This document shows, in pieces, positions 60,456 to 64,000 of a stretch of 64,000 nucleotides of DNA; position 1 is the first letter of the stretch; every line of letters begins with the position of its first letter. Where the stretch lies: the NCBI RefSeq assembly GCF_002749975.1, contig NZ_PEIG01000005.1, forward strand, positions 310,001 to 374,000, written 5' to 3'. The notes under the pieces are model-generated. The model saw nothing but the letters and a program-made list of their open reading frames with translations, had not been told where the DNA came from and did not search any database. Both the position numbers and the translations under genes were made by a program. The DNA is from Gloeocapsopsis sp. IPPAS B-1203 (GTDB lineage: Bacteria > Cyanobacteriota > Cyanobacteriia > Cyanobacteriales > Chroococcidiopsidaceae).

Positions 60456-60641
60456 ATGAACCCCGAAACACTACGCGAACGAGTAGCTCAGGTCATTAGT
60501 AAACGAGAAACTCTCTTACTGTTGTTAGAACAACCCAATTTAGGGATTTTAAGAACAGATGTTAATCAAGCCTTGGAAGAAATGGATGACTTGATTGATG
60601 AATATCGCCGGACTTTTCCGAATGAGGCACAATCTTTTTAA
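60456..60641 (+). CDS. Small conserved hypothetical protein
   Basis: The 61-residue acidic, helical protein (MNPETLRERVAQVISKRETL, LLLLEQPNLGILRTDVNQAL, EEMDDLIDEYRRTFPNEAQS) has no signal peptide or membrane helix. I do not recognise a named family, though its length and IDEYRRTFP ending look conserved in cyanobacteria. It lies 138 bp after the RHH gene in the same direction and ends before a strong hairpin. Confidence 0.55.
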   Translation: MNPETLRERVAQVISKRETLLLLLEQPNLGILRTDVNQALEEMDDLIDEYRRTFPNEAQSF

Positions 60642-60663
60642 CTGAAATTCAGTTTTTGATACT

Positions 60664-60707
60664 AAAAAGCGCCAAGACAGTTTTATGCACTGTAATCTTT
60701 TGGCGCT
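60664..60707 (-). terminator. Intrinsic terminator of the response-regulator gene
   Basis: On the minus strand AGCGCCAAAAGA (60707-60696) pairs with TCTTGGCGCT (60677-60668) and continues into TTTTTAG. An inner CAGT/ACTG extends the stem. It lies 47 bases after the response-regulator stop. It may also serve the convergent 60456 gene. Confidence 0.75.
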
Positions 60708-60753
60708 GAACTAATTCGTGTTATTCTTTCTCACTGCTCGTTGTTAACTCAAC

Positions 60754-61155
60754 TTATGTAATACTACGGCTTCCTAACTCTCGCACTAAGGCAATTAAGT
60801 CTGGAGTAGATGTGTCTTTACGACAAAAGGCATCCATGTTGTTGAGTTGATTATTTTCTCGCAACTTTGGTTCCTCTAGGGATGAGTAGGCGATAATTTG
60901 CGTCCCTGGAGCAATATCTTTAATTTGGTTAGAAGCACTCAATCCATCCATAACTGGCATTTGCAAGTCAAGAATGATCACATCGGGATGATGGCGTTGT
61001 ACCATTTCTACTGCTTCTAAACCATTGCTAGCTAAACCTACTAACTCTATATTCTCTTGATTAGCTAACGCTAATTTGAGACTAAAACGAGTTAGTTCGT
61101 GATCGTCAGCTACTAAAACGCGTAAGGTACCAGACTGGCAGGACAAAGGTATCAT
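60754..61155 (-). CDS. Receiver-domain-only response regulator
   Basis: The 133-residue protein is a single CheY-like domain: LRVLVADDHELTRFSLKLAL with the DD pair, phospho-acceptor in DVIILDLQMPVMDGLSASNQ, conserved serine in IIAYSSLEEP and lysine in AFCRKDTSTPDLIALVRELG. There is no DNA-binding domain, so it would work by protein contact, like CheY or PatA-related receivers. The ADDHELTR start resembles NarL-type receivers that have lost their output domain. It is followed by a strong terminator. Partner kinase is unknown. Confidence 0.85.
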   Translation of the reverse strand: MIPLSCQSGTLRVLVADDHELTRFSLKLALANQENIELVGLASNGLEAVEMVQRHHPDVIILDLQMPVMDGLSASNQIKDIAPGTQIIAYSSLEEPKLRENNQLNNMDAFCRKDTSTPDLIALVRELGSRSIT

Positions 61156-61445
61156 CCAATAAAATAAATAACGACTTATTAAATATTGAGTTCAGTGTAT
61201 GGCATGGCAGGAGTCAATTTACTCTATCTGCTGGGTGAAACACTTTCATGAGTTATTACAAATATCACTGTTACTAATTAGTAAAAGTTATCAATGTAAA
61301 TTATTATAAAGAGCTACTTAATGATTGGCTGGCGTGTATGCATGTAAATTAGGTATTGAACGCTTTACTCAGCGATCGCAAAACAGTAGGGGTATTCCGA
61401 AACCAGCACTCTAAAAAGAACACAACTAAGCTTCATTTTTTTAGA

Positions 61446-61517
<72 letters not shown>

Positions 61518-61967
61518 ATGATTATCTACTGACAACGCAACAAGTTAACTTGTGTGACTCAGGGTACTTGCATTTACTTGCTTTTCTTAATTAAGTTGGA
61601 CGCACCTGAGAATTTTCACTAAACTAATATAGCACTAATAGAAACAGATAGATTAGTTGATAGGGCTTTAGTGTTACCTTGTCGTCTTGGTTGGGATCGC
61701 CTCCAGCTCATCGTGATTGAAATCACACATAATGCGGTTAAGGATCGCATATTACCGTTACTTTTCTCGATAGTATGAAAAAGTCTAAATAAGACAGAGC
61801 TTGTGCTTGTGTACGTTTCCAGCTTTGCGTCTCAAAAATACTGGAATCTACAGTTTTGTGTATTGAAAGTTGTGCTTTTACTTGCTTTGTTATTTGACTT
61901 GTACTCAAGATGAGATATTGTGCTGCTAGAGAATAGCATTTTTGGACAAAAACTGGTGTCTGCAAAA
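61518..61967. other. Intergenic upstream of the phosphodiesterase gene
   Basis: About 450 bp with no supported gene. A minus-strand frame (61738-61965) has no recognisable content and overlaps the likely promoter. The phosphodiesterase frame is open back to 61920, but I place its start at 61968. Confidence 0.4.
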
Positions 61968-62762
61968 ATGAACCAATCTCCTTTATCGATTGCTCAAATT
62001 TCAGATATTCATCTATTTAAGGATGAGAAGCAAGACCTATTGGGGCTAAACACAACACAATCGTTTCAAACAGTTATCGAAAGGTTACTGTATTTGCGCG
62101 ATCGCTTAGACTTGTTGTTGCTTACAGGAGACTTATCACAAGATGGGACACCGGAATCGTATCAGCGTTTGCAACACTTGTTGCTGCCACTAGCGATGCC
62201 TACCTACTGGATTCCAGGGAATCATGACTATTTCCCGACAATGCAACAGATTTTGAATCATGCCTCTATTTTTGCAGAGAAAGAATTTATTCAAGGCGGC
62301 TGGAACTTTGTTCTCATCAATTCTGCTGTACCTGGGCATGCTCATGGTCAACTTTCACAAACAACACTAGCTTGGTTAGACTGGCGACTTGCAAGCATTA
62401 CTCAACCTGCTTTAGTTGCACTGCACCATCCGCCTTTTCTCGTCAATTCTCAGTGGCTAGATACTAGTACACTAGAAAACTCAGAGGAGTTTTTTGCAGT
62501 TTTAGATCGCCATCCACAAGTCAAGTTAGTCTTGTTTGGTCACATTCACCAAGAATTTCATTGCCAGAGAAATGGCGTGCATTATCTAGGGAGTCCCTCA
62601 ACCTCAGTTCAATTTGAGCCAAATAGTCCGCACTTTTCCATAAAACAAGAAAATCCAGGATTTCGACTAATTAAGCTGTATCCTGATGGTAGTTGGCTAA
62701 CTCAAATTGAGCGCGTAGCTTATAGTGAATATGTTTTAGATTTAGCAGCAACTGGGTATTAG
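61968..62762 (+). CDS. Calcineurin-like phosphodiesterase, CpdA family
   Basis: The enzyme resembles 3',5'-cAMP phosphodiesterase CpdA. I choose ATG 61968 (MNQSPLSIAQISDIHLFKDE), which puts the DIH metal motif at the usual place near the N-terminus. Other ligands: LLTGDLSQDGTPESY (GD), WIPGNHDYFPTM (GNHD), ALHHPPF (H) and VLFGHIHQEFH (GHxH). SSPSTS-type sequence (LGSPSTSVQFEPNSP) near the C-terminus matches CpdA. The protein is 264 residues. Cyclic nucleotide specificity is inferred from family, not proven. It is monocistronic by spacing. Confidence 0.87.
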   Translation: MNQSPLSIAQISDIHLFKDEKQDLLGLNTTQSFQTVIERLLYLRDRLDLLLLTGDLSQDGTPESYQRLQHLLLPLAMPTYWIPGNHDYFPTMQQILNHASIFAEKEFIQGGWNFVLINSAVPGHAHGQLSQTTLAWLDWRLASITQPALVALHHPPFLVNSQWLDTSTLENSEEFFAVLDRHPQVKLVLFGHIHQEFHCQRNGVHYLGSPSTSVQFEPNSPHFSIKQENPGFRLIKLYPDGSWLTQIERVAYSEYVLDLAATGY

Positions 62763-62922
62763 GCAAACAATTCAGAATGCAGAAACTAAGAGAGACTAGC
62801 AGTGATAAGTTATGAGTTAAGAAAATTCTTCTAACTCAAAAGAATTGCCTCCAGCACCTTTGTTCGCTTTCCAACCCTAATCACTCTTTCACTCGCCACT
62901 AATTTCTCTTCACTCGTTTATT
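62763..62922. repeat. Low-complexity intergenic repeat block
   Basis: The gap between cpdA-like and cpcT genes contains TTATGAGTTAAGAAAATTCT and CTAATCACTCTTTCACTCGC, the same word types as the blocks at 6735 and 20512. No gene or clear terminator is visible. Confidence 0.55.
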
Positions 62923-63513
62923 TTACACTTTGACTTCATCAGCAAAGTTGTTCCAACGAACAAAGTAAAATGGTCCAGCAACAGAACCCCAAACGTGCTC
63001 ATCAGTGTCAGGATCTCGCCCTCGATCGAGGCTGATAAACCGTTCTTGATCAATTTCAAATTCGCTATCTAGATAAGTTTTCTTATCTTTACGTACTACA
63101 ATACACCCCTTTCCTGGCTCAACACTGCCTTTAAAGCTGTTTCCTGTCCATTCGACAAGCATATTACAGCCTAGTAATTTTTCTAAATGCTCTGATGCGA
63201 TCGCCTGCAGGCGTTGGGGTTCGCGAGATGCACCGTAAAATTGTTGTTCGTCTTTAACGAGATAATTCTCAATCATAATGCGCTCGCCTGCGTTGACCAA
63301 CTTCAGTACTCGCACCCGATAAGGATTATTCAGCATATAATCGTATGCTTGTTCCACATAAAAGCTTACTCCGGAGAGGGTTTCTAGAGGGAGAGGACGC
63401 ATACAAACGCGAATGTGTGCAAAAAAAGGAGGATTTTCAAAAGCTTGTTCTTGATTGCTGAAATCTGCTGCCATCCACCGCGCTAAAGTAGCGATATCTG
63501 TAGAATGAGTCAT
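62923..63513 (-). CDS. cpcT: Phycobiliprotein lyase CpcT
   Basis: CpcT attaches phycocyanobilin to the second cysteine (about 153-155) of the phycocyanin beta subunit. I choose ATG 63513 (MTHSTDIATLARWMAADFSN), giving 196 residues, the family length. The hallmark parts are the N-terminal TLARWMAADFSNQEQAFENP, FAHIRVCMRPLPLETLSGVS, NPYRVRVLKL and the C-terminal RGRDPDTDEHVWGSVAGPFY. No phycobilisome structural genes are nearby. It shows the organism makes phycocyanin. A CpeT-type specificity for phycoerythrin cannot be excluded. Confidence 0.88.
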   Translation of the reverse strand: MTHSTDIATLARWMAADFSNQEQAFENPPFFAHIRVCMRPLPLETLSGVSFYVEQAYDYMLNNPYRVRVLKLVNAGERIMIENYLVKDEQQFYGASREPQRLQAIASEHLEKLLGCNMLVEWTGNSFKGSVEPGKGCIVVRKDKKTYLDSEFEIDQERFISLDRGRDPDTDEHVWGSVAGPFYFVRWNNFADEVKV

Positions 63514-63720
63514 TTGATCGGTCTTGGATAACGATAACGTTGTTTGTAATACTCTTTTGAGTATTTTAAAACTCAAAGCTACCTATTTTTGTGGAGAAAT
63601 TTTACTAAGTGACTCGTCAAGGAGTTAGTTGCTAGTGATTATTAGAAGAGTAAATTTTTAGATGAAGTGACTTGCTATTGCCATTGAGATATGCATGATT
63701 ATGATATTTTGCTTCACAAG

Positions 63721-64000
63721 ATGATTCAACAACGAGAGAAAGTTGTCGTTACTACTGCGATCGCGTTATGGCTATGTTGTAGTTCCATTGCATTAGCACA
63801 GCGCCAGGAATCGTCATCTAATGCTTCGCCAAATCCGTTAGAAATAACGACACCAGATCCACTGCTACCTAGACTAAATCAACCGTTGAGTCCTCAAGAA
63901 CGTCAAAGTTTAGCAGCAGCTTTGGATCAACTCAACGTTCAAGCGCAAGCACAACTAGCAGCAGGAAATAGTATTGGTGCGTTTGAAATTTGGAACCGAG
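63721..64000 (+). CDS. Secreted protein, partial (runs off the right edge)
   Basis: From ATG 63721 the frame is open to the end of the window (93 codons). It starts MIQQREKVVVTTAIALWLCC, a signal peptide continuing SSIALAQ, cleaved around ALA-Q. The mature part is Pro/Ser/Asn-rich (ESSSNASPNPLEITTPDPLL) and then LSPQERQSLAAALDQLNVQA, followed by LAAGNSIGAFEIWNR, a helical segment like the start of a tetratricopeptide-type repeat. An in-frame ATG at 63691 is possible but less signal-like. The family cannot be named from this part. Confidence 0.65.
   Translation, partial: MIQQREKVVVTTAIALWLCCSSIALAQRQESSSNASPNPLEITTPDPLLPRLNQPLSPQERQSLAAALDQLNVQAQAQLAAGNSIGAFEIWNR

Overview
The window is chromosomal DNA of a phycobilisome-containing cyanobacterium. 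The evidence is the very frequent GCGATCGC (HIP1) octamer and a set of genes typical of oxygenic phototrophs: geranylgeranyl reductase (chlP), a CpcT phycobiliprotein lyase, Ycf34, a CRR7 (NDH-1) protein, an RpaA-type regulator, and many cyanobacteria-restricted DUF families. Species cannot be fixed from this window. No rRNA operon, CRISPR array or prophage is visible.

Layout. 1-2100 is a decayed accessory zone: a Bergerat-fold ATPase fragment abuts a 5'-truncated cysteine desulfurase, followed by a DUF2283 gene and a stop-interrupted DUF4258 gene. A tRNA-Gly and a TnpB-only IS200/IS605 element follow. 3600-8154 is an RND efflux pump with its adaptor. 8452-12413 holds a peptide-type ABC permease, tsaB, ycf34 and a CCA-adding enzyme, followed by a GAPDH gene remnant. 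12728-17421 carries two tandem glutathione-reductase paralogues, a YqiA-type esterase and hisC. 19465-23448 holds a second peptide-type permease, its substrate-binding lipoprotein and a CysA-type ATPase. 23871-29303 is an iron-siderophore uptake locus: binding protein, AMIN/TonB receptor, DUF29 protein and AraC/PchR-like regulator, with two copies of a striking direct-repeat operator. 29695-31847 has chlP and rpaA. 32194-44489 is a run of membrane and envelope proteins: an alpha/beta hydrolase, a Yip1 protein, two tandem membrane-anchored hydrolases, DUF2254, two DUF389 proteins, a CPA1 Na+/H+ antiporter, a phosphoesterase and a duplicated-domain lipoprotein.

44595-50374 is the conserved rimP-nusA-ylxR-infB translation/transcription operon, preceded by an intrinsic terminator ten bases before the rimP start codon. 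50647-57000 carries a DUF1400 protein, a beta-helix/SLH surface protein, tRNA-Thr with a nearby duplicate of its 3' end, a lipid-kinase-like gene, CRR7 and DUF2854. 57117-63513 carries a methyltransferase, a GNAT enzyme, an overlapping DUF6883/DUF4926 pair, methionine aminopeptidase, a ribbon-helix-helix protein, a receiver-only response regulator, tRNA-Cys, a CpdA-like phosphodiesterase and cpcT. A secreted protein gene runs off the right edge.

Most of the window is housekeeping. The most unusual points are the probable NADH-type cofactor pocket and in-frame repeat insertion in the first glutathione-reductase paralogue, the paired AraC operators bracketing the DUF29 gene, the att-like tRNA-Thr duplication, the TnpB element with recognisable ends, the leader terminator of the nusA operon, and the DUF6883/DUF4926 pair.
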